The notes: generated by a model not told the origin, from the letters alone. A stretch of 64,000 bases of DNA from Primulina eburnea (GCF_022965805.1 NC_133104.1:35818682-35882681); one strand, 5' to 3'. Shown: positions 34,667 through 46,585, counted from the first letter of the stretch. Numbers and translations are program-made.

Positions 34667-36068
34667 TGATAAGTGCAATTTATTGTACTTTTATTACTTG
34701 TTTTTAACTTGCAATTTTGTGATTTTTGAGCAGGTTTTATGTGATTTGTTGTTGTTTTTGTTATTGTAGTTTGGAAGCTTAGAATGAGAATTTGGAGTAG
34801 TAAAGTGTTGAATTGGAAAGTGCAAAGGATAAAAATTGCCGAAGCAGTACCGCACCCGCGCTAAAAAGAGACTGCACCCGCGGTTAATGAAAATCAAGTT
34901 TCAAGAATTTCTGCCGAAGCCTTACCGCACCCGCGGTCCCTGTCTTACCGCACCCACGGTCACTGAAGTTCGAGAATGAAAGTTTTCCCCGAAACAGCAG
35001 CGCACCTGCGGTCCATCTATGAGCGCACCCGTGGTCTTTGAAAAAACAGATTCCGAAAAATCTGTAACTTTGTGGACTGTGAATAAAAGTCTATGAAAAT
35101 GGTGTGCTGCGTGGGGAGGCTTGTCTGGACTATAAAAGGCTTCTATTATTCACTATCTAGGGTATTGGAGAGCTAAGGAAGGAGTGGAGGCTGCTGAAGA
35201 AGGATAGAAGATCAAGTTCATCAAGTTCTTGAGAATTCTTTTGCACAAATTCGGGGACAGAATCAGCACTTCAACATCTTGTTCTAAGTCTTCTTTCTTT
35301 ATTTTTATTTGATATGTCTTGTTTAAGATTCATGTGTTGTTGTGTTGTTTGTGTCATGATGAACTAATTCTTATTTCTAGAGGAAAGATGGAACAAAACT
35401 AGAAACCATGTGCTGGGATTTATGAATTATGCTATATAAGTCTTCCTTATTGTTCATTTGTATTTTTCCAATCTTAATGCTTTCATTTTACTGGCCATAT
35501 CTTGAATGATTCTTATGTTTATAATTTATTACTTGGAAAAGAGAATTTATAAACAAGAAAGGGAAAAATACATCGATGGTATTTATATAGTCCGGGAGGA
35601 CATATATTGCTATTGAAGCCATTAAAAGAAGTTATTGTTTATTGTGTTATTTAATTATAGATTGTTTACAGAGACGTTACAATCATTTGTTAGATAATTA
35701 TTATCTACTTAGCACTCGGGAGAGGGAGTAGATAATTATAGAATTCTTGGCTAATGAATAAGAAGGACATCTATAATATAGCTACTCAAAATAACACATG
35801 GTGGATAGTTGCGTGAAATCGGACCTCTAGATCTTTTATTTCATTGTTGTTTACTACTATTTGGTACTATAATTAAATTTATTTTCAATCTAGTTATTGA
35901 TGCAAACAAATCTGTCAATTGATTATTCTAAATAAAGTCGAGACTATTTCAATTACAAGCACTAATATAAGTTTAGAAATACATTCCTCGTGGGATCGAC
36001 ACTTGTACTCAAAATTACATTTTACTATAACTTGACGTCGTGCACTTGCGAGCAATCAAGAAAACACG
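34667..36068 (+). repeat. 3' LTR of the Athila element
   Basis: 1402 bp collinear with the 5' LTR without the Cassandra insert. TATA box at 35131-35138 and palindrome array at about 34846-35037. The homology stops at AAAACACG, before the CAACA that ends the 5' LTR. Confidence 0.9.
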
Positions 36069-36381
36069 AAATTAGAAGCCCCAACAAAGAAAATACAATA
36101 AAATAGACTTACAGCTCCTCACGAGTCTTTCAATCAAACGTAGAGACGACGCAACGACTGGAGTCGATTAAGACTTGTCTGTAGATGAATATTGAGGAAG
36201 ATTGAGGAATAAATCGATGATATGCTAAGCAAGTTCTATTTAATAAATATTTGGTTTTGGGCTATCTAATAACTAGTATTATATATAATAATTTTAAAAA
36301 AAAATTTTGGACCACAAAAAAGAGATGGACCTGAGTCATTGGACTCATTTGCCTCCTAATAGGCACGGCCCTGGTGCCCAC

Positions 36382-37176
36382 ATATGTAGGATCCCATCTA
36401 CCATAAAAGAGACCTTTCACCTAAATAATTCCATAAGTTTCATTGCCAAATTTTGTGTTTAAGGGGTTGGTCTAGATTAGGACAGAGAGAATATATAGTG
36501 AGACAATAGCTTATTAATAAGTAAAAAGAGGATAATATCTATATATATCCCAAAACTCTGCCAAAATTTTAGAAAATTTCCACAATATCCTATCACCCAG
36601 AAATCAAGATGTAAAGGATGTGTCAAAAAAATCGGCCACTTGTTTGTTAAAATCCAGAAAATGTAGCATCATGCGGAGAAAATAGTATAACTCATTTTTT
36701 AAGTACTATTTTCACTTTCATTTCTCATACCTGTCACCGTATACTACCTTGGTCTAAATATGAAATTTGTTATCATGTGTCATATGTAATATCATCACAC
36801 TAAGTTTGATTCTTATAAAGTTTCCACCAAATGAGTTCTTGGTTAATCATCCAATGAATGAACAAATGAACGAATGATTGAATGTAAAAGTAATTAATCA
36901 AGATAAAGCCCTGGAAAATGGACTTCAGTCTGGAGATCAAGTTCATTGAATAACATGACTTTGGTCCGGGTATATTAGTTCATTTGGCTATTTATCTTCA
37001 AATTCTTTTCTAACCTATCTTTTTCGTTCACTCATATGATCGTATGTCATCATATTGTTTAATGTGTTATTATGTGAAATTTAATACATCTATTGTAATT
37101 TCCAGAGCCAGGTCTACCGAAATTGGAAAAAGAAAGAAATGTCAGTGAATGATTCGTCATTTCTTGACTTGAATAT
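36382..37176. other. Intergenic
   Basis: Resumes the sequence left of the hAT insertion. No gene recognised. Confidence 0.4.
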
Positions 37177-37930
37177 CACTACAAAAAAAAAACACTAAAC
37201 GACAACGGAAAAATCCATTGTTGTAGGTCATTTAAAATTGTAGTAACTGATGTTGTTGTTGAAAGTGCGTTCAACCATTGTCGTAGCTAAATATTTTTAC
37301 GTAAAATAAAAAAAAAATTGCTTTTATAATTTAATAAATCTACCAAAAAAACTTACAGTCTGACTAAGCTAATAATATTCATGACCTTAACCAACACTTA
37401 GAAATTTACGAAGAATTGAAGCGAAAAAACTTATCCTATTTTGAAATTAAAATCGTCTAACAAAGAAAAAATTTTCGTGTGAAAGAAATGGACCGATGAC
37501 GCGGATATTTATAGACAATCTGCGACGGTTTTTTGTTAAACCGTCGCTCGTAGCTATCAAAACCGTCGCTAAATATAGCGAAGCAAAATCGTCGCTAAAT
37601 ATTGCAACAGTTTAAGATAACAGTTGTTGTTTGTCCAAAAAACACGCTAATCCACAGCGGTTTTCTAAAATCGTTGACGTTTGTAAAAAAAAAATACGCT
37701 AATAGATAACGATTTATAAAACTGTTGTCTTTGACTCCTAAAAAAACGCTTAAAGACAACGGTTTTTAGAAAACCGTTGCCATAGACACATCAAAGACAA
37801 CGGTTTTTTTAAAAAAATGTTGTCTATGAGCGGATTTTTTAGGCTACGACAATGGTTTTTGATGAAACCTTTGTTAAAAGAAAAAAACATAACGGTTTTA
37901 ATAAAAAGTGATAGGTTCTTTGGATAGCTT
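37177..37930 (+). mobile_element. CACTA-like fragment with subterminal repeats
   Basis: Begins CACTACAAAAAAAAAAC, like the CACTACAAGAAAA end of plant En/Spm (CACTA) elements. About 37500-37870 is packed with inverted and direct copies of short motifs (ACGGTTTT, AAACCGTCGC, ACAACGGTTTTTAGAAAACCG), resembling transposase-binding subterminal repeats. No coding sequence and no clear right terminus, so it is probably truncated. Confidence 0.55.
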
Positions 37931-40042
37931 TTGAGTCATATAGTCTATGAGTCATTTCGTCTGGAATATTTTTAACAAATTATTGTCATTTTTATCAATT
38001 TATATTTTTTTCTATGTTATTTTGGTCTTATAAAACTCTGTCATAATTTATTAGTACTTTGAACGATTCGATTTCGCTAATAAAATTTCTAGCAATTTTC
38101 ATTAATCTGTTACAGCCTAAGATACTTTGAAAAAGAAAAATAAAAAAAATAAAAATCCTACACAGAGTATTTTTAGAGCTCAAAATCAGTACACATAAAC
38201 CCATGCATTTATTAAATTTTTTAAATTACGTATTTAATTTTTAAAATGATTTTTAACGATGCATGATTTATGATTCACATTATTTTAAATTATTACACAT
38301 TTATTTGAAGCACATTAAAATGTCTTTTTAAGTTTTACGTTTTAGACGAATATTTGATACAAGATCGAGAAAAGAGACCGGTGACTTTTTAGACGATTTA
38401 TGAAAATATGATATTTTATATCAAGTCAAGAAAATTGATATTTTAAATAATTAATGAAATTTTAAGCCTTTTAAAGCCTAATTTAATTTATTAGGTAATT
38501 TTAAGAGTTTAAACTTTTCAAAAAAAAAAAATACTAAGTTGAGTAGTGGCGATTTTAAACCTTGTAAATTATTTTATCAATTCTTTTAGTGAGGTTAAAT
38601 AATTAGATTAGTATTATTTTATCAGTAATTATTTAACTAATCTTGTCTTTATCCCCTAATTAGTTAATTAAGAAAAAATTTTTATCTAATTAAACCCACG
38701 CACACGCACACACACACAATACACACACATATTGCAAAAATTTGAAGAAAACCTAAAGTTCTTGATTGTTCTTTCAGCATACACCTCTTCATTGCGAAAT
38801 TCCTGTAGATTCACGTCCCTTTTTTGAGCAAGAATCGTGTAGCAAGCGTCTCCCGGTCATCTCCCGCAATCCACCGCGTTGGTATTCGTTATCTTCGAGC
38901 GTTTAGACGCAAAGGAATATATATCCTTTCATTTTTCATATCGATCTTGTCATAATAAATATTTTTATGTGTATTGTGTGTAAAATCCGTTTATGTTATG
39001 CAAAGTTTGAGCAAAAATGTTTGAAACGATTTTGGATCGATTTTTAGATCTCAAAAACCGAATCTACTGTCATTTCGAATCCTGTGAATTTTCGGTCCGT
39101 TTTCTGGAAAAACTTTCAACATATAAAGCATATTATTTTTTGATATATTCGATTTGACAGTAAATTTGTAATTTTCGGACAGGAAACGATTCAGTTATGA
39201 TCATTCTCGTGTCACTGCTCAATTGTGTTGTTTTTCTAAAATTTTCGCGCAGGGCGGCGTTCGGACGCGAGATTTTACCGCTTGAGCACCAGGCCTTCTG
39301 GACGGGCACGCTCGAGCGGTAAGAAGTTTCCGCTCGAGCGCCAAGCTTTCTGAAAAAAAATTAAATTTTTGTCTTGGATTGACATGCATAATAGTATGTT
39401 CGATGTACAAAGAAAATGTTTTGTGTTTTTGAGGTATGCGAATTGTCTTGTGACCAATTATGAACGGGTTTGGAAGCCTTAGAACGAGTCTGGGGACATC
39501 TCCACCCCAGTAAAGCATGACCAAGTTATGATCAGGATTGGGAAGCGGTAAAACATGACCAGGGACCAATCTACCTGATAAAACATGACCGGTGATATTA
39601 TGTATGTGGCAGTGGACATCCCTGACAGCCCAGTACTGTGGTTTAGTTTGATCAAGAGCATTATGTTATGGGTCACTTGCTTTGAAACATATCTTTACGC
39701 AAAATGATGATGATTATGCATGTTTAAGTATGTACGATGCAAGCACGTTTTTGAAAATGTTTTTGAATTGATGGTAGGTCTATGTTTATGTAAGTATGTT
39801 CAAAGTTTAAATATGTATTGAGGCCCGGGGCCGGGGGGTGATCGCCGGTGTCAAGAGGTTACACGGACAATGAGCGGCTCCTGGTAGGCTTCTAGGAGGA
39901 GGGAACATAGATGAACCGATCTTGCACCGAAAGGAGAGGGATTCCAAAACTGTACAGGTATGTGACTGTGTAGTTGAAGAGGGCTTAAAAATTTGATATG
40001 TACTACTTATATCAAGAAAGTGCATCTTGTTTTCGGTAGCTC

Positions 40043-40115
40043 ATCACATAAGAACTCTAAAGTTAAGCGTGCTTGACTTGGAGCAATTTTGGGATGGGTG
40101 ACCCCCTGGGAACTT
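40043..40115 (+). other. 5S rRNA-derived segment in Cassandra LTR1
   Basis: CATCACATAAGAACTCTAAAG, shortened match CATCA-GAACTC-AAAGTTAAGC to plant 5S rRNA, then GATGGGTGACCCCCTGGGAA. It keeps the box A and box C internal promoter elements. It is interrupted relative to a true 5S gene and is not a functional ribosomal gene. Its twin in LTR2 lies at about 40510-40580. Confidence 0.88.
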
Positions 40116-40206
40116 TCTGAGGGTACGTGTGAATGAGGACATAAACACACTGGAAAGACTCGTCTTGGTAAAGTGAGGACAATCGTCGAATCTGGGGCGT
40201 TACAGT

Positions 40207-40218
40207 TGGTATCAGAGC
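40207..40218 (+). promoter_or_regulatory. Cassandra primer-binding site (tRNA-Met)
   Basis: TGGTATCAGAGC, two bases after the LTR1 end, is complementary to initiator tRNA-Met. The purine-rich stretch GCGGAAGTTGGTGGG at 40258-40272 is the likely plus-strand primer. Confidence 0.88.
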
Positions 40219-41131
40219 CGACCTCTTCGAGTACGGTGTGGTTTGGGTACGAACCAAGCGGAAGTTGGTGGGCATGTGAGGCCCGAGGCCATAGAGGGCG
40301 AGGGGTGATCGCTGGTGCCAAGAGGTTGCACGGACAATGAGCGGCTCCTAGCATGCTTCTAGGTGGACGGAACATGGATGAACCAATCTTACATCGGAAG
40401 GATAGGGGATTCCAAAATTGTACAGGTATGGGAAAGTGCAGTTGAAGATGGGTTAAAGATTTGATATGTACTACTCATATCAAGAAGGTGCATATTTTTT
40501 CGGTAGCTCATCACATAAGAACTCCAAAGTTAAGCGTGCTTGACTTGGAGCAATTTTGGGATGGGTGACCCCCTGGAAGTTTCCTAGGGTGCGTGTGAGT
40601 GAGGACTTAAACATGCTGGAAAGACTCGTCTTGGTACAATGAGGACATTCGTCGAATCTGGGACGTTACAATGTATGTGCTACTGTAAAACATATGTGGC
40701 TTTATTATGTACTACTTGCTATTCTCAGTTTATGCATATTGAATCTTTAGACTCACTAGACTTGATCGATGTTGGTGAGGACGAGTTTGAGGAGACGAGA
40801 GGCAGAGACCAGTGAGATGACTCGGACTGGGAGGAGGACTAACATGAGGACCACTTAAGTTTTAAGGATTTTTATGTATGTTGAACTCATTTACTCTGAT
40901 TTTAACGAATTACTTTATATTTTTTTAAACAAGTATTTGTTGCAAGTTTGTTTACATTTCAAATAATTGATTAAGCATTTTATTTACAAGTGTATTTTGA
41001 GATATGGTTAATTATTTAAGAAAAAAATTTATTTTTCGCAAATTTTAAGTATGTTTAAAAGTACGGTATGTTTCAGTATTAGTAGGAAATGTGGCATTTG
41101 ACGAGGGTTAGATCCCGAGTTGGGTGCCACA

Positions 41132-41640
41132 TTGGTGGTATAAGAGATTAATTAGATTAGATTACCTATAAATTTAAAGTATACCTAATTATAATTCTTT
41201 AATATATGATCATCACTAGTGATTGTTTCCAAAATTTCTATTTATTTATCAAAAGATTTCTGACTCTATAATGGCCAGGGAGTTCATTCAGACACTTTCT
41301 ATCTCCATACAGATTCCCTGACCCTAATTACCCCTGAATCTCAGCATTTAGCTCATTATCCTGACCATATCACCTACCAATTTATGAGGATTGAGATAGG
41401 ATGAGGGCCGCTAGGTGGTTGACAAAGCCATTTATGAAGAAGAGATTTCTCGATTGATCCGGGAGAACCAAAGTTTTCAAAATCAGCTGACCATTTGCAG
41501 AGGCACATTGATACACTCGGGCCTCCTAAGTATGACCAAACTTACCTGGAGGATTCCCTGGAGAGCCAGATTCCAACCTCTAAGGTGAAATAGGCCGAGT
41601 ATTATATGGAAGAGATATGATGATCACGAATCTATGTGAG
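41132..41640 (+). pseudogene. Gag-like fragment after the Gypsy LTR
   Basis: After the decayed primer site, about 41380-41600 reads in pieces as LQRHIDTLGPPKYDQTYLED and similar, with several stops. Its place suggests degraded gag of the element whose LTR precedes it. I cannot confirm the family. Confidence 0.3.
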
Positions 41641-42248
41641 ATGCATGTGTTTTTCCTAATTATTGTGTGTGTCATTGTAAATTTAAATTTCTCGAATAAA
41701 TTTATATATAGTGAAATTATAAATATTTGTACTCATATATTTTAATGTAAATTATTAATTAATTACATATATAAATGTATTAATTTTTTTATACTATTTC
41801 AAAATCAATAAATTTAAATAATTATTTAAGAAATAATGAGGAATAGAATTATTTTTTAAAATTAAATTAGTTAATAATATTGAACGTTGCAACATTATTA
41901 AATATAGCTTTAATTCCCATTTATTTCCTTTTCCAGCATTAATTTTTTGGGGGAACTACTATATATTAACGATAATTTATATCTATAATATATATAGATA
42001 TATATATATATACAGACACATAATGTTGTTTATTATATATAGCATGCATAATAAATAAAAATAAAAGATAATCAATTACCGAGAATTATTTGATTAATGT
42101 GAGTCATACATGAATCTAAGTCCAAAAATCTAGGTAAATGCAATAATACATAAGCTTTCAATATTTTTAATACATAAGCAGTTAGAAACAATTAACTCAA
42201 CATGATTTGAACAATAAACTAAAGTATCATATGGTTTACAAAATCATT
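41641..42248. other. AT-rich stretch without a gene
   Basis: Contains a short TA-rich microsatellite near 41985-42015. It may be decayed internal sequence of the Copia element whose primer site lies at 42249. Confidence 0.4.
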
Positions 42249-42260
42249 GCTATGATACCA
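42249..42260 (-). promoter_or_regulatory. Copia primer-binding site, minus strand
   Basis: The minus strand reads TGGTATCATAGC, one base off the tRNA-Met primer site, one base after an LTR end reading ACATCAACA. It orients the adjacent LTR. Confidence 0.6.
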
Positions 42261-43021
42261 CTGTTGATGTATAGATTTTTAGTACCAAAAGCGCAATGGA
42301 AGTTTAAAATTTATTTTGTCATTCAAAAGCATGCTTGGATAATCGTATGGTTTTAATCTCAACAATAGATGTTTATTAGAATTTACCTTTAATGTCTAAA
42401 CACTTGGCTCCAACTACTCTGAATGTTAAGCAGATATAGTTCTTGTTGTAATTCCATACGAACAATCAAATGGATCAATTTCCTTTCTTTGATCGTCAAG
42501 CCAAGTCTACTATTGATAACTTCATTCCTTTTTCTAGATCACAATAGAGTGAGAAAATTTGTGAGGTGAGAACAAAAGTGCACGAAGACGGAGATGGTGC
42601 GGCGGGAGAACAATGGCGTTGCGGTCGACGTGCCACATAGGGATAGGAGGTGTACTACTAAGACCTGGTTCAGTAATACAAGGTGATAGCATAATTGATG
42701 TGAATCCTCATACGAAGAAAGACAAACACGATTAAATTAGAATAGCGCCCTCAATTCAATAACGAACAAGGATTGTTGTTGTGATGTCTTGATCTTTTGA
42801 ATCAAGTATTGCGTGATATTCACCTCTAAACTATACAAAGCTTATCAAAAAATAATCACAAGAAAACAACCGACACTCGAACGAACCTTCAAAGAACTCG
42901 TCTTTGACAATCCGCGTAAGAACGATCAACAAACATCACAAAGTATAAACTTTTATAAGTTTGATTTTTGATACAAAGCAAGAAGATTTTGTTGTTGTTT
43001 GAGAGAAAACTCAAGAACAAG

Positions 43022-43583
43022 GTAATTCAATCTTCAATAATCTGAAAAGGTGTTCAAAATTCATCCAAATATTGAATACAAATTCAAAAGATATCAAAAG
43101 ATAAGTTACCAAATTATCTAGTGCTAAAAATAAGGTAAAAATATATTTTTCCACATTCCAAGCACCGCGGAGCTAATCTAGTAGCGCTTAGGCGCTGAAC
43201 CTTCGGCCGAGGCAGCACCTAGGTGCCTCTCTATAGAGCCTAGGCGTTACAGTTTCGACCATGTAGCGCCTAGGTGATACATCCTAGCGTCTAGGCGCTA
43301 GGAAGCTTTGCCTAGCGATGCGGCGCTTCTTTTCATATGATTGTGGAGCTGGTCCACTCACATTACTCCGCACTTAATAGCATCCATTTGGCCTTCAAGA
43401 TCACTCATATGCATCACGATTCCTTTGAGGCTTGAAACCTTACTTGCGAGATCCTCTCGATTGCTTATGAATCCATGCAATGCTTCCTTGGATCTATTCA
43501 TCCACCCCCTCGTGATTGGTCCTTCCGGCAACTCTAAAGGATCTCACGCTTCCCTCGGAGCTTGACATACCATGATCGTATCA
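43022..43583 (-). repeat. 3' LTR (left) of the Gypsy-like element, with CCTAGG palindromes
   Basis: Pairs with 47137-47634. At about 43160-43330 it carries an array of GCGCCTAGGCGC-like palindromes, partly decayed by C-to-T and G-to-A changes compared with the right copy. Confidence 0.8.
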
Positions 43584-43817
43584 TCCTCCCATTTTGAAAA
43601 GGATTTGTCCTCAAATCTTTGCTACCTACACAAAAATGAAGCAAATTAGTAATAATAAGGATTATATGATCGAAATGATTACCTTTAAACTCAAGTTTGT
43701 AGGTGCTATCGCCACCGTGCTCCATCAATGCTTTGAACTCTATCTCCATGGTTGCCTCCATTATCAACTCACCAACTTCAACATACACCAAATAACAAAG
43801 AAACCAAATGATAAAAT

Positions 43818-44684
43818 CTAATTAACTATCACAAATATCAGATTACTTCCCTTCTTAGACCTAGTTAACACAAAAATATAATCCATGCACGTGTACGACC
43901 ATAGTTCACTAGAATTAAGAATTATCTCATGCAATGAATATGGAATGAAAAATTTATTCTCTTTAAACATGTATTCATCATGAATAAAGTAACTATCATA
44001 CATGCACGTGTACGACCATAGTTCACTAGAATTAAGAATTATCTCATGCAATGAATATTGAATGAAAAATTTATTCTCTTTAAACATGTATTCATCATGA
44101 ATGAAGAAATTATCATATTCTGTCATGCACCTTTCAAAACCATAAGCAACCAAGTATAAGTCATGCAAATATGACACACTAAATATACTATCCATGTTAT
44201 CATTTATCACATCACATGAGTTTAATTCCAATTTATTCAATTCATTTACATTAAGTCACATCAATTTGACAATTTTTGAAAACTTAAAATCAATAACAAT
44301 TAGAATTTGATTCATGAAATATATTACCATCCTCGATTCTATGATACTTAGGAAAAAGGATAAATCACATTCATAGCTCCTAAATATCACACGTTCGATC
44401 CGTTCTCCAAACCCGTGAAAATGACAGCACAAGGAACTGAGCTGACGAAGAAGGTCATACCTCATAATCGTTGCGGTGTCAACTATTCTTACCTCACGAT
44501 AATTGCTCTCAACATCATATGGATCACCCCATTGCATTTTTGTACCATCAACATTTACTCGCCTCCTCATCACGACTTCATCAAAATCCTGCAAAGGCGA
44601 AATAATGCTCGGGATTGAACCGGCTATATCATCACAATGAAAATAAACCACTTTGTACAAATGTACATCAAATGACTTATACAA
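43818..44684 (-). other. Unassigned minus-strand reading frames with a 117-bp tandem duplication
   Basis: Two open stretches, 44240-43818 (140 codons) and 44684-44256 (142 codons), lie where pol should be. The first contains a perfect-frame duplication: 43884-44000 and 44001-44117 are near-identical 117-bp units, so about 39 residues (FIHDEYMFKENKFFI...) repeat. The second includes GTKMQWGDPYDVESNYREVR. Neither resembles a family I know. They may be captured host sequence or an extra ORF of the element. Confidence 0.35.
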
Positions 44685-44903
44685 GAATAAACAACTCTCT
44701 AACTCACTTTTGGGCCATCAAATTTTTTTATTTTTTCTTTTCTTTGGCCACTTTTCCTTTTTTTCCCTTTTTTCTCATCATTTTCTTCTATTTTTCTTTC
44801 TATGGTCATCTCACTCTTTTGTTCATTCTTTCTTTCGGCCATTTTTTTTTTTTTTCTAAGATCATCTCACTTTTTGAACTGCTCTTTTTTTTGTCTCATC
44901 TCT

Positions 44904-45300
44904 TTATCTTTTCTTTAATTGGTCCTCAAATATTTGTTTTGGGCACAAGAGAAGTAATACAATTGGTTCTTTGTTTAGGACAAATGAGTACCTATTCTTG
45001 AAACCATCGTGTGTCACTTTTCTATCGTATTTCCAAGGTCTACCCAAAAAGATATGGCAAGCATGCATGGACACAACATCGCATAACACCTCATCCACGT
45101 ACTTTCCAATCGAGAACTCAACTAAAACTTGCCTATTTATTTTCACCTTGGCACAGTCATTCAACCATTGTAGCCTATATAGTTGAGGATGTTTTAAAGT
45201 AGGTAAATTGAACTTATTCACCATCTCACAACTAGCTACATTTGTACAACTCCTCCTATCTTTAATAAGATTGCAAACATTTTCGTTTACAAATCACCTA
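44904..45300 (-). pseudogene. Gypsy protease C-terminal part
   Basis: Reads LVCEMVNKFNLPTLKHPQLY, then VLVEFSIGKYVDEVLCDVVSM and ACHIFLGRPWKYDRKVTHDG, the C-terminal half of a Ty3/Gypsy aspartic protease with the conserved ILLGRPW-type strand. The catalytic DSG half lies in disturbed sequence upstream and was not recovered as an open frame. The polymerase that should follow is missing. Confidence 0.75.
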
Positions 45301-45479
45301 GTATGGAACAAGTTCCCCCTCTGATTGGTCTTCTCCTCCTCGACTTGGGTACTCATGATACGCCTAGTCACTGATACTTCACTTACAACATCCTCATATG
45401 CCTACTCAGGATCCTCCAACTCAGACATCTTATCATCGTCGTTGTTGTCATATCTATCACTTTGGGATTCATAATCTCC

Positions 45480-46585
45480 ATAAGTATTCATTATCATTAC
45501 CCTCTTGTTAGGACATTGGCTAGCGATATGGCCAACTCATTGACACCTAAAACACTTGATATCTCTAGAACGATTAATAGGAGTTTCAGATTTACCTTGC
45601 ACTCCATGTTTAGGTGTCTCTTGCTTAACTTCCGCCTTGGGCTTGACCTGCACCGTGCCTTCTTCAATTGTAATGTTGGACTGCCTAGACGTTGATGCAC
45701 TCCCCACTTGGGTGGTGCAGCCAACTCCTCTCTTCTTGATTTGTTGCTTTACCTTTATGGGAATTTGTATCATCTCGTCTAGATCCAAGTAGTGCCTAAG
45801 CTAATTGGTCTTGAATCTCCCTGTTCAAACCACGAAGAAAACGTGGCATCGCCGCCTCACTATCTTCCTCTATATTTGTCCTAATCATGACTACTCATAA
45901 CTCCTTATAGTAGTCCTCGACACTCTTTGCTCCTTGCCTCAAAGTTTGTAGCCTATTAAACATCTCTCTATAGTAGTGATTGAGCAAAATCTTCTTTCTC
46001 AGGACTCTCTTCATCTCATCTCAAGTTTCTATAGGTCTCTCGTTACATTTTCTCTTAATGGTCACTAATTGATCACACCAAATAAGTGCATAATCAACAA
46101 ACTCAACCACTGTCAACCTAACATTTTTGAGTTTGGAGTATTAGTGACAATAAAAAACACTCAACTCGTTTCTCCCATTCTAAATAAGCCTCTTGGTCAG
46201 ACTTACCGTGGAACGGCGAGATCTTCATCGTAATGATACCCATATTCCACCCTCCTTACCACCATCGTAGTACCTACCATGTACAGCTTCTCCTTTTCCT
46301 CTCCCAAATCCTCTATCACACTTATTCCTACCCCAACTCTCATTTTGGCTCTCATTGTCGCCTCTCATATCCATCTCATCCTCATATTCGCATCTACCCA
46401 CTTTTTTGGAGTTAGTTCTACAGCCACTAGCACGTCCCTCAATCCTATCTAACCTGTCATGCAAATGCTCCATACTCGGCCCTCATCATCCTAGAGAAAT
46501 GGCCGAACAAAGCTTCCATTTGAAACTTAGACAAGCCTTGGTTCGCGTCATCTCCTACCTCCTTCTCCAATTTTCTTTCGGACAT
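45480..46585 (-). pseudogene. Gypsy Gag, frameshifted
   Basis: The ATG at 46585-46583 starts MSERKLEKEVGDDANQGLSK. A shift then leads to the HLHDRLDRIEGRA frame (46473-46225). The capsid middle (46220-45800) is broken. The C-terminal part has PKHGVQGKSETPINRS followed by a CCHC knuckle KCFRCQ...GHIASQC, in which one codon is now TGA. It resembles Gag of common plant Gypsy elements with the RMDR/E leader. Confidence 0.7.

Larger units (their letters stand above)
23589..36068 (+). mobile_element. Athila-type Ty3/Gypsy retrotransposon, complete but inactive
   Basis: Structure in order: 5' LTR, tRNA-Asp-type primer site, gag, protease-RT-RNase H-integrase, a ~75-bp tandem array, a third ORF with a plant-transposon domain, a 1.5-kb untranslated tail, polypurine tract and 3' LTR. 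Each LTR is about 1402 bp once the Cassandra insertion in the 5' copy is removed; by eye they differ by a few percent. The 5' LTR begins TAATAAG where the 3' begins TGATAAG. No matching 5-bp target duplication is evident, and the 3' LTR seems to lack its last bases. Every ORF carries stops or frameshifts. Confidence 0.9.
23082..36373 (-). mobile_element. hAT transposon remnant split by an Athila retrotransposon
   Basis: The ends are CAGGGGCGATCC at the left and GGCACGGCCCTG at the right (imperfect inverted repeats starting CAGGG). Both outer flanks carry GTGCCCAC (23074-23081 and 36374-36381), a perfect 8-bp hAT target duplication. Own sequence is only 23082-23588 and 36069-36373, about 810 bp, so it was already an internal-deletion derivative. 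It keeps the 3' end of a transposase gene on the minus strand. The remaining 12.5 kb is a nested Athila element. Confidence 0.88.
39818..40670 (+). mobile_element. Complete Cassandra TRIM retrotransposon
   Basis: Two LTRs (39818-40204 and 40275-40670) bracket only 70 bp of internal DNA that holds nothing but a primer site and a purine-rich tract. ATGTA flanks both sides (39813-39817, 40671-40675). LTR1 has lost part of its TGTG start. Each LTR holds a 5S rRNA-like segment on the plus strand with the AAGTTAAGCGTGCTTG and GGGATGGGTGACC promoter boxes. It has no coding capacity; family knowledge says it moves with enzymes from other elements. Also present as a solo LTR at 24678-25076. Confidence 0.95.
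38108..41131 (+). mobile_element. Gypsy-type LTR (interrupted by Cassandra)
   Basis: Starts TGTTACAGCC and ends GTGCCACA, followed at 41132 by TTGGTGGTATAAGAG, a decayed tRNA-Met primer site. Without the nested Cassandra element it is about 2.17 kb. It contains a (CA)n-like patch at 38699-38729 and GC-rich palindromes with CTCGAG cores at about 39245-39345. No partner LTR lies in the window, and the ends have no matching duplication, so this looks like the 5' LTR of a truncated element. Confidence 0.65.

Noticed and set aside
40043..40580. 5S rRNA genes
   Set aside because: The 5S-like segments are interrupted relative to real 5S and sit inside both LTRs of a Cassandra element, so they are LTR components rather than ribosomal genes.
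38108..41131. Treating this Gypsy LTR as a solo LTR
   Set aside because: The bases outside its two ends do not match, and a decayed primer site plus gag-like remnants follow, so a truncated element fits better.
45462..45792. Plus-strand frames over the Gypsy gag zinc-knuckle region
   Set aside because: Antisense shadows of the minus-strand gag.
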